A DNA stretch of 64,000 bases from Epilithonimonas hungarica (GTDB taxonomy: Bacteria > Bacteroidota > Bacteroidia > Flavobacteriales > Weeksellaceae). The notes under the pieces were generated by a model. The model was not told the origin of the DNA, did not search any database, and saw nothing but the letters and a program-made list of their open reading frames with translations. The translations under genes and the position numbers were made by a program. Each line of letters starts with the position of its first letter. Within the stretch, counting starts at the first letter, position 1. Below, one piece after another: positions 8,301 through 17,160 of the stretch. The DNA lies in the NCBI RefSeq assembly GCF_900102265.1, contig NZ_FNBH01000001.1, positions 310,001 to 374,000 on the forward strand. The letters are read 5' to 3'.

Positions 8301-9878
8301 TGGGCTCCAGTCACAGATCCATTATTAGAAGAAAGTCAAATAACCTATACTACAGAATCTGTTGAAAATGGCGGAATTATACCTACTACAAGCGGACATA
8401 TAATTAATTCAGCTAAAGGAGGTACGCCACTTACTACCACTTTTATGGATAGGAATTTAGGGGCTCTCCAGTCATTACCATCGGTACATGGAGGAGAAAC
8501 TAATCTGGCATATAAAACACAGATACAACAATCAGGAGGACTTCATTACCAATGGGGAAGGAAAGACCCAATACCAACATTCCATTATCCGGGAGGTGCT
8601 CAATCTCAAGGAAATGTTAGTTTTCCTTACATTACAGTTGCACCCACGTATAATATATTCAGGCAAACAGGATTAAATGCTTCAGGAAATATTGTTTATT
8701 CTAGTCCAATTACTGATGCTATATATAGCTCCACTGATGAAAACCTTGGATATTCAAGAGAATGGGGTCTCTATAAATCTTACGCTGGAATTGCAACTGC
8801 TGATAAGAAAAATGAAAAAATAAGAAAAGTAATAAAATACGCTACAGAAAATCCCTTATATTTTCTTTTCAGGTCTAAAACCGGGAATGAACTTGGGATA
8901 GAAGATTTGGGTTCTTTGGCTACAAAATCGACACAGGTAAAAGATTGGATTTCCGACGAAAATGGCTTGGCTCAAGACAGATGGGGACATGCTACAGAAA
9001 AGTCACCTTATGACCCTTGCCCGGGTGGTTGGAGAGTACCAGATACTGCCGGGGCTATTTTATTCGCTGCAGGAAATAATGGTTCTTACGCAAAAGGATC
9101 TTCACCTTGGTTTTACAATGGCTATAATACGACAAGCGGTTTTACAAATTATGGAATACAGCAAAGTACAATAAGTGATTTAACAGGAAGTGCAGCGAAC
9201 AATAATATGAATGTTAGACAATATCCAGGTGTTACCCTAAGAACATTTACTGATGGTGTAATGCCAACCATCAGAGCCGGATGGGTATTTAACTTTTCTG
9301 GTTCCAAATATAATATTGGTAATATTCCAACTACTGGTATCAGGGGAATACTTGGAGGAAATGATTGGAAAAACATTAGAACTGATTTTCCTGCTGCAGA
9401 TAATTATAAATACCAAACAGGTCTGTGGACGAGTTCCCCTGCAGATTATTATACAGGTTACGCAATTGGTCTAAACCTTAGCAGTGTTTCTGGTAATGGA
9501 GGTAAACTAGCTTCCGGTACTGGGTTTTATCCACAAGCTGCAATGGGTGTGAGATGTGCAAAGGATACTGAAAGGTATATGGGAGATTTACCATATACTG
9601 TTACTTCAAATAAAACAAAACTTAGTTTGGTTATTCCTCCTAAAATTTCCGAGAATGATTCTGAGGTAGACATTTTTCCTAATCCTGTAAAAGATTATAT
9701 ACATGTTAATTTTAAAAATAATAAAGAATCTGAGTATGTAATTTATGATATGGCGGGGAGTATTTTGAAAAGAGGAATTATTTCTGAGGGTAAAATTAAT
9801 ATTTCTGATTTGACAAATGGTGTTTACATTTTAAGCATTAAAAATATTTCTAGAATATTCAAAATAATCAAGCAATAA
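5394..9878 (+). CDS. Large secreted surface protein with PKD domains and T9SS sorting domain
   Basis: 1494 residues. A signal peptide is present at residues 1-19. Two PKD-like Ig domains follow (about 22-100 and 285-370; SYSWEFSGGTPSTS and NSWSFQDG). Then come two large related modules (about 380-830 and 850-1390). Each contains MDRNLGA (near 513 and 1017), YQWGRKDP, DPCPxGWRVP (near 669 and 1206) and a terminal GxVRCxKD, as in Fibrobacter-type major paralogous and fimbrillin-associated domains. The C-terminus (about 1425-1494) starts DIFPNPVKDYI and ends in a Lys-rich strand: a type A T9SS sorting signal. It is therefore exported through the T9SS and anchored to or released from the surface, probably as an adhesin. 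DNA from about 6480 on is visibly more AT-rich than the first kilobase of the gene. Confidence 0.88.
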   Translation: MMKFYTITMVFFALFLYGQKPVSKFSASSASSGSNITVNYNNESTASPTSYSWEFSGGTPSTSTSASPAVSYSGPGTYSAKLTVSNANGSSMSTRTIKIESGASSRIYLNTGYDNQSNTLLGDIGISDPDWTYTAPNGTVSTPITRYAASGWSFAQITTGLLESRWITGNNTITGYHYYVSKTVEIPANVTTAVLNLRCLSFIRSWTYLVKVNPDNTTTETQITNTTGTTNGWLNSQNALVSNYPLQAGTKYYIKVKAYTNTAGQRQAVDVNAQIDFGNVLTLSPRADFSATPLTATNGASVQFTNLSGGTPVSNSWSFQDGTNVINSSLANPSVIFNNTGFHDAELIADYGNGMTSSLKVNEYIETAAEPDYTLAPNSYIFTGKDETGNDVDGIYIPVRKAYQMWKKGRYMQNDDGIFTPINENDQVSASVFWEDVNGLVKSTSIEGVGEKARIRVLIDKTKGEGNASIAIKVNNIIYWTWHIWVTDNPENGAIYGQGFETNISNQPFYPQYMDRNLGATSASFLGNDWHKSGGLMYQWGRKDPLPPLEYKDGSYYEITGDIGSIRHENAALVTSKMPVKYRGLDTNTNNINGNIRYSINHPIDIIAHNLNDGTWFSSQEYKINNTNTELIETWDLWSDNRKGLHSNASSDDVTVAMDSKSYELKSEFDPCPNGWRVPSHYGRNTSNNNLNPLGRHQGNDDDHNLSYSQIYPDLVNDALLGVKAYTGRGIDFNGTNNRKIGIIPTSGNYVFYPANGNTTAKVVYQDQSSDAILLTATYGIGGSRETIIHSDGERTDVSSTGWNGIYVNQTTKTNNAGAVRCMKDPNMALLPDFYKTDFVASTDTDTTDYKSWIKEPNSFVVMTGETSNASAMDKELKISLKKAYAMHKLYLSENKEIPLGNMNTGSVVWSDNPDLVKKIEIIGVYPDQEMKITIAAGKKGNAVVAFHKGDNGVWGTSNPDKVLWSWHIWAPVTDPLLEESQITYTTESVENGGIIPTTSGHIINSAKGGTPLTTTFMDRNLGALQSLPSVHGGETNLAYKTQIQQSGGLHYQWGRKDPIPTFHYPGGAQSQGNVSFPYITVAPTYNIFRQTGLNASGNIVYSSPITDAIYSSTDENLGYSREWGLYKSYAGIATADKKNEKIRKVIKYATENPLYFLFRSKTGNELGIEDLGSLATKSTQVKDWISDENGLAQDRWGHATEKSPYDPCPGGWRVPDTAGAILFAAGNNGSYAKGSSPWFYNGYNTTSGFTNYGIQQSTISDLTGSAANNNMNVRQYPGVTLRTFTDGVMPTIRAGWVFNFSGSKYNIGNIPTTGIRGILGGNDWKNIRTDFPAADNYKYQTGLWTSSPADYYTGYAIGLNLSSVSGNGGKLASGTGFYPQAAMGVRCAKDTERYMGDLPYTVTSNKTKLSLVIPPKISENDSEVDIFPNPVKDYIHVNFKNNKESEYVIYDMAGSILKRGIISEGKINISDLTNGVYILSIKNISRIFKIIKQ

Positions 9879-9900
9879 GTAGTAAAACTATATATAAAGC

Positions 9901-9945
9901 AAAAAAACGGGTTGGTGGAGTTTTCTGCCAAGCCGTTTTGGTAAT
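9901..9945 (+). terminator. Terminator after the surface protein gene
   Basis: Imperfect hairpin AAACGGgTTGG (around 9904-9914) with CCAAgCCGTTT (around 9928-9938) and a 13-base loop, followed by a short T-rich stretch. Confidence 0.6.
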
Positions 9946-9955
9946 TTAAAAAGAT

Positions 9956-11014
9956 ATGCTAAACAATTTAACTGGGTTACGCTTTTATGCTGCCTTTTGG
10001 GTATTTCTATATCATTTTTTTCCAGTCTATACTACAATTCCTAAAATTGTTTTTTTTGAAATAGGGTATTTGGGAGTAGATGTTTTTTTTATTTTAAGTG
10101 GTTTCATTCTTACTTATGTTTATTATGATAAATTCTTTGTCAATAAAATAAGTCTCAGAGATTATTATGGTTTCATTATTAAAAGATTTGCTAAGATTTA
10201 TCCTTTACACTTTATAATAACACTGATTTTCATTCCCCTGCTTTTTGTGGGGAAATATATTTTTCACCAAGAAACACTGAATGTTTATCCGGATACATTA
10301 GTAAATAATTTTTTGTTGATACATGCCTGGAGTACTACAGATCACTATTCTTGGAATTTTCCTTCCTGGAGTATCTCTGCGGAATGGTTTGCTTATGTTT
10401 TCTTATTTGTGCCTCTTGCGTTAGTATATAGAAAAAGTAGAGTTCTGTTTTTGTCAATAAGTATATTGGTTATATTGTTATTTCTATGGAAATGGTTTCA
10501 AATTCCAAATTTTACAGTGGATCGTTATACAATGAATGGTCTACCTCGTATTATCCCGGAGTTTTTTATAGGAATTATGATAGGTGTTGTAAGAAAAAAA
10601 ATAACCATTGCCAGACTTCAGGCGTCTGTTTTTTTTGGTTTCAGCTTATTGTTTTTGTTTGCCGTTTTTTCTTTTAACTACTACCCACAACAACTGTGTG
10701 TATTTGGTTTTTCAGGTGTGATTCTTGCTTTGTCATACAAAACTTTTTTTGATTTTCTTTTCTGTTCAAAGAAAATGATTTATCTAGGAAATATCTCTTA
10801 TGCTTTTTATTTGACACAATTTCTTAGTTTGATAATTTTTGAACAGATATTCAGAGTTATATTTCCTGGAGATGCGGATCAACTTTACATAGACATGATA
10901 AAGTTTTTACTAGCATTCTGTCTTAATCTTTTCTTTGCTTCCATAAGCTATCGGTATCTTGAGGAGCCACTAAGGTTAAAAATTATAAACAAAACACAGA
11001 AAAGAATAAAATGA
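9956..11014 (+). CDS. Acyltransferase 3 family membrane protein (OafA-like)
   Basis: 352 residues with about ten transmembrane helices. Family signatures are visible: LRFYAAFWVFLYHF near residues 7-20 with the conserved His, GYLGVDVFFILSGFILT near 38-54, and FPSWSISAEWFAY near 137-149. These integral membrane enzymes transfer acetyl or other acyl groups to extracytoplasmic sugars (O-antigen, capsule or peptidoglycan). Next to EpsG-like and glycosyltransferase genes, modification of an exported glycan is the likely role. The gene is notably AT-rich with long T runs, like the following gene, which may point to transfer. Confidence 0.88.
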   Translation: MLNNLTGLRFYAAFWVFLYHFFPVYTTIPKIVFFEIGYLGVDVFFILSGFILTYVYYDKFFVNKISLRDYYGFIIKRFAKIYPLHFIITLIFIPLLFVGKYIFHQETLNVYPDTLVNNFLLIHAWSTTDHYSWNFPSWSISAEWFAYVFLFVPLALVYRKSRVLFLSISILVILLFLWKWFQIPNFTVDRYTMNGLPRIIPEFFIGIMIGVVRKKITIARLQASVFFGFSLLFLFAVFSFNYYPQQLCVFGFSGVILALSYKTFFDFLFCSKKMIYLGNISYAFYLTQFLSLIIFEQIFRVIFPGDADQLYIDMIKFLLAFCLNLFFASISYRYLEEPLRLKIINKTQKRIK

Positions 11015-11029
11015 TTTTAAAATAAGATT

Positions 11030-11037
11030 TATCTTTG
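11030..11037 (+). promoter_or_regulatory. -7 promoter box for the EpsG-like gene
   Basis: TATCTTTG (TAnnTTTG) lies 40 bases before the ATG at 11078, in the short gap after the acyltransferase. Confidence 0.55.
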
Positions 11038-11077
11038 TGACCATTGGACCCCTGACGATTATATATAAAGACTATTC

Positions 11078-12202
11078 ATGATAGTATTACATCCTGTATT
11101 CACAATTTTATTTATTCTAATAATTCTGTTTAGTTTTCAGGAAGTTTATAGTAATGAAGAAAAAAAGACACCCGTTGCTAGTTGGTTAGTAGCAATTTGT
11201 TTGATTCTATTTTCTGGTCTACGAGGTAATGTGGGTGCAGATTATCCTGTCTATCGTTCATTTTATTCTCTGTATTTTCCTACATTAGATTATTCGCAGA
11301 TTTATGATAGAATGCTTTTTCGTCAATCGGCCATAGACATCGAATGGATGTACGTATTACTGAACAAAATTGTTTTTGCATTTGGTGGCCCTTTTCAATC
11401 ATTCACCTTAGTTAGTGCAATTATTACAATTGGTATGAAGATGAGGATGTATTACCAGAACTCGGTTTATCCAATATTTACGGTTCTGTTATTCTTTATC
11501 CCAGGTTTTTTTATTGCTGACAGTGGTCACATGAGGCAGGCATTAGGGATGACAATGTGCGTCTTCTCCTATCAATTCATAAAAGACAGGAAAATATGGT
11601 GGTTTCTACTATGTTTGTACATCGCATATGGATTTCATAAATCCGCAATCATATTTTTACCAGCATATTGGCTCGTGCTTATCCCGCTTAATTCTAATAG
11701 GATTTTTTATGCGATTATAATAAGTGTTATCTTGTCTCCTCTCCATGTATATGACCTGTTTTCTTCTTTTCTTGGTAGCCTTAACTTGCAAGATGTGTCC
11801 AATGGTTATAATGGCTATATTGGATATGAGGACAAAGCGTCTAGTTTTATGGATGGTACTATGGTGCTTAATGCTTTTCTACTTATAGCTTATGATAAGT
11901 CAGCTTGTAAAAAGATTTGGTATTATGAGTATATGAGAAATATCGTGGTGATGGGAGTCTGCTTGTATTTCATATTCAGAGATAATCCAGTGTTTTCAAC
12001 AAGACTGGTCGGGGTTTATATTGGTTTTTCATGTTTGATAATACCAAATATCATTGCCTCTCTCAACTTGAATATAAAGCGGTTATGGCATTTCTTTTTT
12101 GTCGCGTTCATGATTTTCTACTACTTTGTATTTGCTTCATATCAAGGTAAGGCGGGGCGTTTTACACCAGAAACATATAGAAATTTCCTTTGGAGCAATT
12201 AA
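11078..12202 (+). CDS. EpsG family protein, probable polysaccharide polymerase
   Basis: 374 residues and about ten predicted membrane helices. The EpsG-type signature LRGNVGADYPVYRSFY sits near residues 48-63 after the first two helices, and GHMRQALGMTMCVFSYQFI follows near 150-168. EpsG/Wzy proteins polymerise lipid-linked repeat units of exopolysaccharide or O-antigen at the periplasmic face of the inner membrane. Genes for initiation (16022), export (17161) and length control (18030) occur downstream, giving a plausible Wzx/Wzy-type pathway; no flippase is seen in the window. The gene is AT-rich like its left neighbour. Confidence 0.8.
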   Translation: MIVLHPVFTILFILIILFSFQEVYSNEEKKTPVASWLVAICLILFSGLRGNVGADYPVYRSFYSLYFPTLDYSQIYDRMLFRQSAIDIEWMYVLLNKIVFAFGGPFQSFTLVSAIITIGMKMRMYYQNSVYPIFTVLLFFIPGFFIADSGHMRQALGMTMCVFSYQFIKDRKIWWFLLCLYIAYGFHKSAIIFLPAYWLVLIPLNSNRIFYAIIISVILSPLHVYDLFSSFLGSLNLQDVSNGYNGYIGYEDKASSFMDGTMVLNAFLLIAYDKSACKKIWYYEYMRNIVVMGVCLYFIFRDNPVFSTRLVGVYIGFSCLIIPNIIASLNLNIKRLWHFFFVAFMIFYYFVFASYQGKAGRFTPETYRNFLWSN

Positions 12203-12208
12203 TTTGAA

Positions 12209-13777
12209 ATGATGAAAAAAAACATAGCACTTTTAATATTATTTCTGATTCTTGGATTGTTGATTTTTTACAATATTCAGGTTGTTGTGGATTTCGCAGG
12301 AAGATATATTTATCCTTTGGATGATGCTTACATTCACCTTTCTATGGCGAAGAATTTTGCGGAATTTCAAACTTGGGGAATCACACAATACGAGTTTTCT
12401 TCCACAACATCTTCTCCTCTTTTTACATTTTTATTAGCAGTTCTGATTAAAGTTTTTGGAAACTGGGAATACATTCCTTTGATTGCTAATAGTGTGGCAG
12501 GAATTGGATTAATTTTAATTTTTCATCGATATCTCAAACAATTTTCTCAATCAACTTATATCATCATATTGTCATTTGTCGTTTTATTAATGCCTCTGCA
12601 TCTGATGATTATGACAGGAATGGAGCACGTTTTCCATACATTGGCGATGATTTTGGTTTTACTCGGATTTCAAAAATATCTTGAAGATAAAGCACCAAGA
12701 AATTTCTCGAATCTCGCTTTGTTTGCGATTATCGCAGTAGGTTTCAGGTATGAAAGTTTGTTTTTCATTTTCTTCATTTGTGTTTACCTTTTCTTTGTTA
12801 AGAAAAATTATGTTATCAGCATTGCTTTAGGACTTTTTGCAATCACTCCAGTTTTAGTTTATGGTTGGATTTCCATTGAGCACGGTTCATTTTTCCTGCC
12901 TAATTCTTTAATTTTAAAAGGAAATACCAATGACGGAATTGTCGGATTCTTAATGCGAGTGGCAGGAAATGCCTATCGTGGGATTTCAGTTTCGATATTG
13001 ATTTTAATTTTATTAATTCAGATTTTCAGAAACATAAAAACTCAAAAATTATCAAATTCTACAACTCTCCAGCTTCCCAAAAATGCTGTTCCTTTTGTGG
13101 TGTTCTGTGGATTTGTGGTTCATCTTTTGTTCGCGAATTTTGGTTGGCTGATTAGATATGAGTCTTATTTGGTTGTCGTTATTTTATTTGCGCTTATTCC
13201 TTTCGTTGATGAGGTTTTTCATAAAAATGCTACTAACAAAATTCTAAAATTCGGAACCGTTTTTATTTTATTGATTACATTTTATATGAGATTCGGAACA
13301 ATGCTGGATAAACAAAAAATCGCTTCTAAGAATATCTTTGATCAACAGATTCAGTTAGCAAATTTTCTTCATCAATATTACAGGAACTCGAGAGTTGTTG
13401 CCAATGATATTGGTGCGATTACTTATTTTAATAACATTCATCTTTTGGATACTTATGGTTTGGGAAGTATCGAAGTGGCAAAATTGAGAAAGAATGACCA
13501 CGGAAAGTTTCTGGATAATAAAAATCTTCAGAATTATGTTGCTGAAACCGCAAAAAATGAAATGTTTGATGTGGCTTTGGTTTTTGATGAATGGGTAAAA
13601 ATGCCGGATTATTTTTCAAAAGTTGGAACGCTCACGATTCAGAATAATTATATGTCCGGAGGAACTACGGTTTCTTTTTATTCTGTGCAGAAAGAAAATA
13701 CACTTAGACTTAAGAATCAGCTGATTCAATTTTCTAAGGAAACGCCAAAAGATGTTATTGTAAAAATTGTAAAATAA
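12209..13777 (+). CDS. Polytopic membrane protein, GT-C/mannosyltransferase-like
   Basis: 522 residues. After the first helix comes YIYPLDDAYIHLSMAKNF (about residues 31-48), an acidic DD pair in the first extracytoplasmic loop as in GT-C and PMT-type transferases. About ten more helices follow, and a soluble C-terminal part (from about residue 385) contains VVANDIGAITYFNN and LLDTYGLGS, typical of flavobacterial proteins of this kind. The likely role is transfer of a sugar from a lipid carrier outside the inner membrane. The start may be either of two adjacent ATGs (12209 or 12212). It follows the EpsG-like gene by six bases and is probably cotranscribed with it. Confidence 0.7.
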   Translation: MMKKNIALLILFLILGLLIFYNIQVVVDFAGRYIYPLDDAYIHLSMAKNFAEFQTWGITQYEFSSTTSSPLFTFLLAVLIKVFGNWEYIPLIANSVAGIGLILIFHRYLKQFSQSTYIIILSFVVLLMPLHLMIMTGMEHVFHTLAMILVLLGFQKYLEDKAPRNFSNLALFAIIAVGFRYESLFFIFFICVYLFFVKKNYVISIALGLFAITPVLVYGWISIEHGSFFLPNSLILKGNTNDGIVGFLMRVAGNAYRGISVSILILILLIQIFRNIKTQKLSNSTTLQLPKNAVPFVVFCGFVVHLLFANFGWLIRYESYLVVVILFALIPFVDEVFHKNATNKILKFGTVFILLITFYMRFGTMLDKQKIASKNIFDQQIQLANFLHQYYRNSRVVANDIGAITYFNNIHLLDTYGLGSIEVAKLRKNDHGKFLDNKNLQNYVAETAKNEMFDVALVFDEWVKMPDYFSKVGTLTIQNNYMSGGTTVSFYSVQKENTLRLKNQLIQFSKETPKDVIVKIVK

Positions 13778-13915
13778 ATTGAAACGCGAAGTCGCAAGAT
13801 TTTAAAAATATTATAGAAATAAAGTCGCTAAGTTTAATAAAAACGGGAGTTGGTTTTTGCGACTTAGAAACGACTGAGATAAAAAAATTTCCGTCTTTGC
13901 GATAAAAAATAGATT

Positions 13916-14986
13916 ATGGAATTTGAAGACTTTATCATTGCACCAAAAAAGATCCGAACAGAGAAATGGCAGATCGGAGACAAGATCATCAATGAAATCA
14001 AGGAAGACAGCATTGTGCTGCTTTTTGTTTCAGATTACAGAGGAGCCGACGGAGATGCAGAAAGTCAGAATTTTACAGGCATAAGAAGAGAATTTTACAA
14101 ATTATCTCAACTTGATTTTGAGATTCCGATAGTGGATCTGGGAGATCTGGTTTCCGGAAGAACGCCACAGGATTCTCATTATATTTTGCAGGAAGTTCTT
14201 TCGGCCTGTCATTACAAAGGTGCGATTCCCGTGATTGTTGGTGGAAGCAATGATTTTGCTTTTTCGCTTTTTTCTGCGCTTAATTTTCATCAGAAAAATA
14301 TCAATTATACGCAAATCAGTAATATCGTTTCTTTGAAACAAGATGAGGAAATCCACGAATCCAATTTCCTGAGCAAAATACTAGGTTCCAAAAATTTCTC
14401 TATAAAAAATTATCATCATCTCGGTTATCAGAAGCATTTGAACGAAATGGACTCTGTGAAACTCATCAAAGAAGTTCAGTTCGATATTATCCGATTGGCA
14501 GAAATGATGAACTCTACAGAAAAAACGGAACCTTATTTCCGAAAAGCAGATCTGGTAACGATTAACTGTGACGCGGTTGAAAGTTTTGGCGAAGCTTTTT
14601 CTATGAATCCACAAGTGAATGGACTCAACAGAAGGGAAATCTGTGCTTACATGAAAGAAATAGGTTTGAGTGAGAGACTGAGATCTGTAGGGGTCTTCAA
14701 TTATAATATCTATTCTGATTCTCAGCTCAATCATCAGCTTTTGGCACAGATGATCTGGCATTTGATAGAAGGGGTCAATATTCAGAAATCGCATCCGAAA
14801 GAGAAATCTTACGAGACCTTTTACGTTTTGATCAATGATTCTCAATATGCTTTTAAAAGAGAGGTTTTCAGCAATCTTTGGTATTTTGGAGAAGATGAGG
14901 ATATTGATAATTGCATCCCTTGTTCGCGTTCTGATTTTGATGAAGCTAAGCGAGGTTTTCTAAGTCCTAGATTTACAAGAAATTAA
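13916..14986 (+). CDS. Formimidoylglutamase/arginase-family homologue, active site degenerate
   Basis: 356 residues that align by eye with flavobacterial formimidoylglutamases of the ureohydrolase fold: VLLFVSDYRGADGDAESQ near 34-51, PVIVGGSNDFAF near 104-115, LVTINCDAVESFG near 218-230, and the C-terminal CSRSDFDEAKRG. The manganese-binding motifs are altered. The usual GGxH reads GGSND, and the usual DxDxxDP-type motif reads NCDAVES. I infer a catalytically weak or repurposed protein. A HutF/HutG route for the same pathway lies at 40266-42625, making a second formimidoylglutamase unnecessary. Two bases separate it from the next gene. Confidence 0.72.
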   Translation: MEFEDFIIAPKKIRTEKWQIGDKIINEIKEDSIVLLFVSDYRGADGDAESQNFTGIRREFYKLSQLDFEIPIVDLGDLVSGRTPQDSHYILQEVLSACHYKGAIPVIVGGSNDFAFSLFSALNFHQKNINYTQISNIVSLKQDEEIHESNFLSKILGSKNFSIKNYHHLGYQKHLNEMDSVKLIKEVQFDIIRLAEMMNSTEKTEPYFRKADLVTINCDAVESFGEAFSMNPQVNGLNRREICAYMKEIGLSERLRSVGVFNYNIYSDSQLNHQLLAQMIWHLIEGVNIQKSHPKEKSYETFYVLINDSQYAFKREVFSNLWYFGEDEDIDNCIPCSRSDFDEAKRGFLSPRFTRN

Positions 14987-14987
14987 T

Positions 14988-15998
14988 TTGATGGGTTTGG
15001 ATTCTGCTATCAAAGTTTCTATCATTGTTCCGGTTTATAACGTTGAGTTGTATCTGGAAAAATGCCTGTTGTCATTGGTCAATCAAACTTTGCAGAATAT
15101 CGAAATTCTTGTTATGAATGACGGAAGCAAAGACAATTCTCAACAGATCATTGAGAAATTTCAGAAAGATTATCCAAACAAGATTTTTGGTTTCATCAAA
15201 GAAAACGGAGGTTTGAGCGATGCCAGAAATTTCGGGATCGACAGAGCGAAAGGACAGTATCTCGGTTTCGTTGACAGTGATGATTACGTTTCTGAAACGA
15301 TGTTTGAAGAGATGTATGGTCTGGCTGAAAAGCATCAAGCGGAAATGGCAATTTGTAATCTTCAGAAAGTTGATGAAAATGGGACTGTTACTCAAAAATT
15401 GACACAGCTTCCGGGTTTTCCAGAGAAAATTACACTAGAAAATAACCTTTCTGTTTTTTCTGACATTTCTTACTTTGCCTGTAATAAGCTTTTCAAAAAA
15501 GAATTATTTCAAAATAAAAGATTCAAAAGAGGAATTCATTTTGAAGATATCGAATTGATCCCGCAACTTTTACTTAATTGTAATATTTTGGCATTCACTC
15601 CGAATTATCATTACCAATATCTGGAAAGACAGAATTCCATCAGCAAAAGTCATACGACGAAAGGTTTGGATATTTTGAGAGCCGTGGAAACTGTGAGTGA
15701 GAAATTTAACCAAAGCAGATTTTCTGATCAAAAAAAAGATTTGAAAGGTTTTCAAATTTTGGAGGGTGTTTATACTTTTCTCGCTTATCAGGCATTTGTA
15801 AAAGATGAAGGGGATTTTTATAAAATGTCAAAAGAATTGGATAGATTTATAGCACTCAATGATTTAAAAATTAAAGATATATTGGAATATAAGCGGTTTG
15901 GTAAGAATTATCTATTATCTTTGCCCCTGAGAAAAAAAATTTATTACATCCTTGGTCTTTTCAGGCTTAGGAGAATTGTCAGGCTATTGACAAACTAA
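14988..15998 (+). CDS. Family 2 glycosyltransferase
   Basis: 336 residues. The GT-A fold is clear: KVSIIVPVYNVELYLEKCL (about 9-27), NDGSKDNS near 45-52, and the metal-binding DxD motif in VDSDDYVS near 92-99. GT2 enzymes move a sugar from a nucleotide donor; here the acceptor is probably a lipid-linked glycan intermediate at the inner face of the membrane. No membrane anchor is seen except a basic C-terminal amphipathic stretch. Its start follows the ureohydrolase-like stop at once; a second ATG at 14991 is equally possible. Confidence 0.9.
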   Translation: MMGLDSAIKVSIIVPVYNVELYLEKCLLSLVNQTLQNIEILVMNDGSKDNSQQIIEKFQKDYPNKIFGFIKENGGLSDARNFGIDRAKGQYLGFVDSDDYVSETMFEEMYGLAEKHQAEMAICNLQKVDENGTVTQKLTQLPGFPEKITLENNLSVFSDISYFACNKLFKKELFQNKRFKRGIHFEDIELIPQLLLNCNILAFTPNYHYQYLERQNSISKSHTTKGLDILRAVETVSEKFNQSRFSDQKKDLKGFQILEGVYTFLAYQAFVKDEGDFYKMSKELDRFIALNDLKIKDILEYKRFGKNYLLSLPLRKKIYYILGLFRLRRIVRLLTN

Positions 15999-16021
15999 TA
16001 AGTAAAAGTCAAAAACACTAA

Positions 16022-17131
16022 ATGAATAATAATTTCGAAACTTTTATAGAAAGCACCGGAATCTCCTTTTTTTACTTTAAGCTTTTGTTGGGCTTTGCAT
16101 TTTCGTTTTTGATAACATACACGGCAATACCTACAATTATAAAGATATCCAGAAGAAAAAATCTGATGGACGAGCCAGGTGCAAGAAGTTCACATCTTAG
16201 GAAGATACCTAACTTGGGAGGCATTGCGATCTTTTTTTCTTTGGGTGTTTGTGCTCCTATTTTTGCTTACGAATTATTCGATCGTTATAAGTTCTTGTTT
16301 GCTTCTTTCATCATTTTGTTTTTTGTAGGAGTGATGGATGATATCATGGTTTTACGTGCATATAAGAAGCTTTTGGCTCAGATTTTAGTTTCATCCCTGG
16401 TTGTGATAGGCTCTGATGTAAGGATAAGAAGTCTGTTCGGCGTATTCGGTATATATGAGGTCAATTATTATTTAAGTGTGATATTCAGTATTATGACGTT
16501 TATTATTCTGATCAATGCATTCAACCTTATCGATGGTATCGACGGTCTTGCTGGCTGCTATACGATAGCCACAAGCATATTGTTTGGTATAAGCTTTTAC
16601 AGATTAGGACCACATAATGATCCGCTCGTTATCCTTTGTGCTATTATTATTGCTGCATCTTTAGGTTTTTTGATCTACAACCTTTCTAATAAAAGAAGTA
16701 CAAAGATCTTTATGGGAGACACTGGTTCTATGATATTGGGGTTTTTGTTGGCTTTCACGGGGATTTCTTTTATAGAGATCTTTATAGCAAAGAATGATGA
16801 TGTGTTTTATTATCTACAGACAGCACCTGTAATTGCGGTTGCCATTTTGATCTTACCGATTATAGACACGCTCACGGTTATTATTACAAGGATCTATCAT
16901 AAAAAATCTGTATTGTCACCGGATAAAAATCACATACATCACAAACTATTGAATCTTGGGCTTACGCACCGCCGTTCAACAGCATATATTGTGGCCTACT
17001 ACATTTTTATCATTGTCGTAGTTTACTTTTTGAGACACTTGAAAATCAATCAACTATTGATTGTTGTGATGTTGTTGGGTTTTTTAGGGGCTTATTTGCC
17101 GATTATTTTATTGAGATTTAAAAAAGATTAA
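16022..17131 (+). CDS. WecA/MraY-type undecaprenyl-phosphate sugar-1-phosphate transferase
   Basis: 369 residues with about eleven membrane helices and the cytoplasmic-loop motifs of the polyprenyl-phosphate HexNAc-1-P transferase family: GVMDDIMVL near 103-111, NAFNLIDGIDGLAG near 163-176, FMGDTGSM near 231-238, and KNHIHHKLL near 300-308. The enzyme starts a lipid-linked oligosaccharide by moving HexNAc-1-phosphate from a UDP sugar to undecaprenyl phosphate. Its place between a glycosyltransferase and Wza/Wzc-like genes supports a role as initiating transferase. The carrier lipid is made by UppS at 21507. Confidence 0.92.
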   Translation: MNNNFETFIESTGISFFYFKLLLGFAFSFLITYTAIPTIIKISRRKNLMDEPGARSSHLRKIPNLGGIAIFFSLGVCAPIFAYELFDRYKFLFASFIILFFVGVMDDIMVLRAYKKLLAQILVSSLVVIGSDVRIRSLFGVFGIYEVNYYLSVIFSIMTFIILINAFNLIDGIDGLAGCYTIATSILFGISFYRLGPHNDPLVILCAIIIAASLGFLIYNLSNKRSTKIFMGDTGSMILGFLLAFTGISFIEIFIAKNDDVFYYLQTAPVIAVAILILPIIDTLTVIITRIYHKKSVLSPDKNHIHHKLLNLGLTHRRSTAYIVAYYIFIIVVVYFLRHLKINQLLIVVMLLGFLGAYLPIILLRFKKD

Positions 17132-17138
17132 AATAATT

Positions 17139-17146
17139 TACTTTTG
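17139..17146 (+). promoter_or_regulatory. -7 promoter box for the Wza/Wzc-like pair
   Basis: TACTTTTG (TAnnTTTG), 14 bases before the ATG at 17161. Confidence 0.55.
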
Positions 17147-17160
17147 TAAAAAAAACATTA

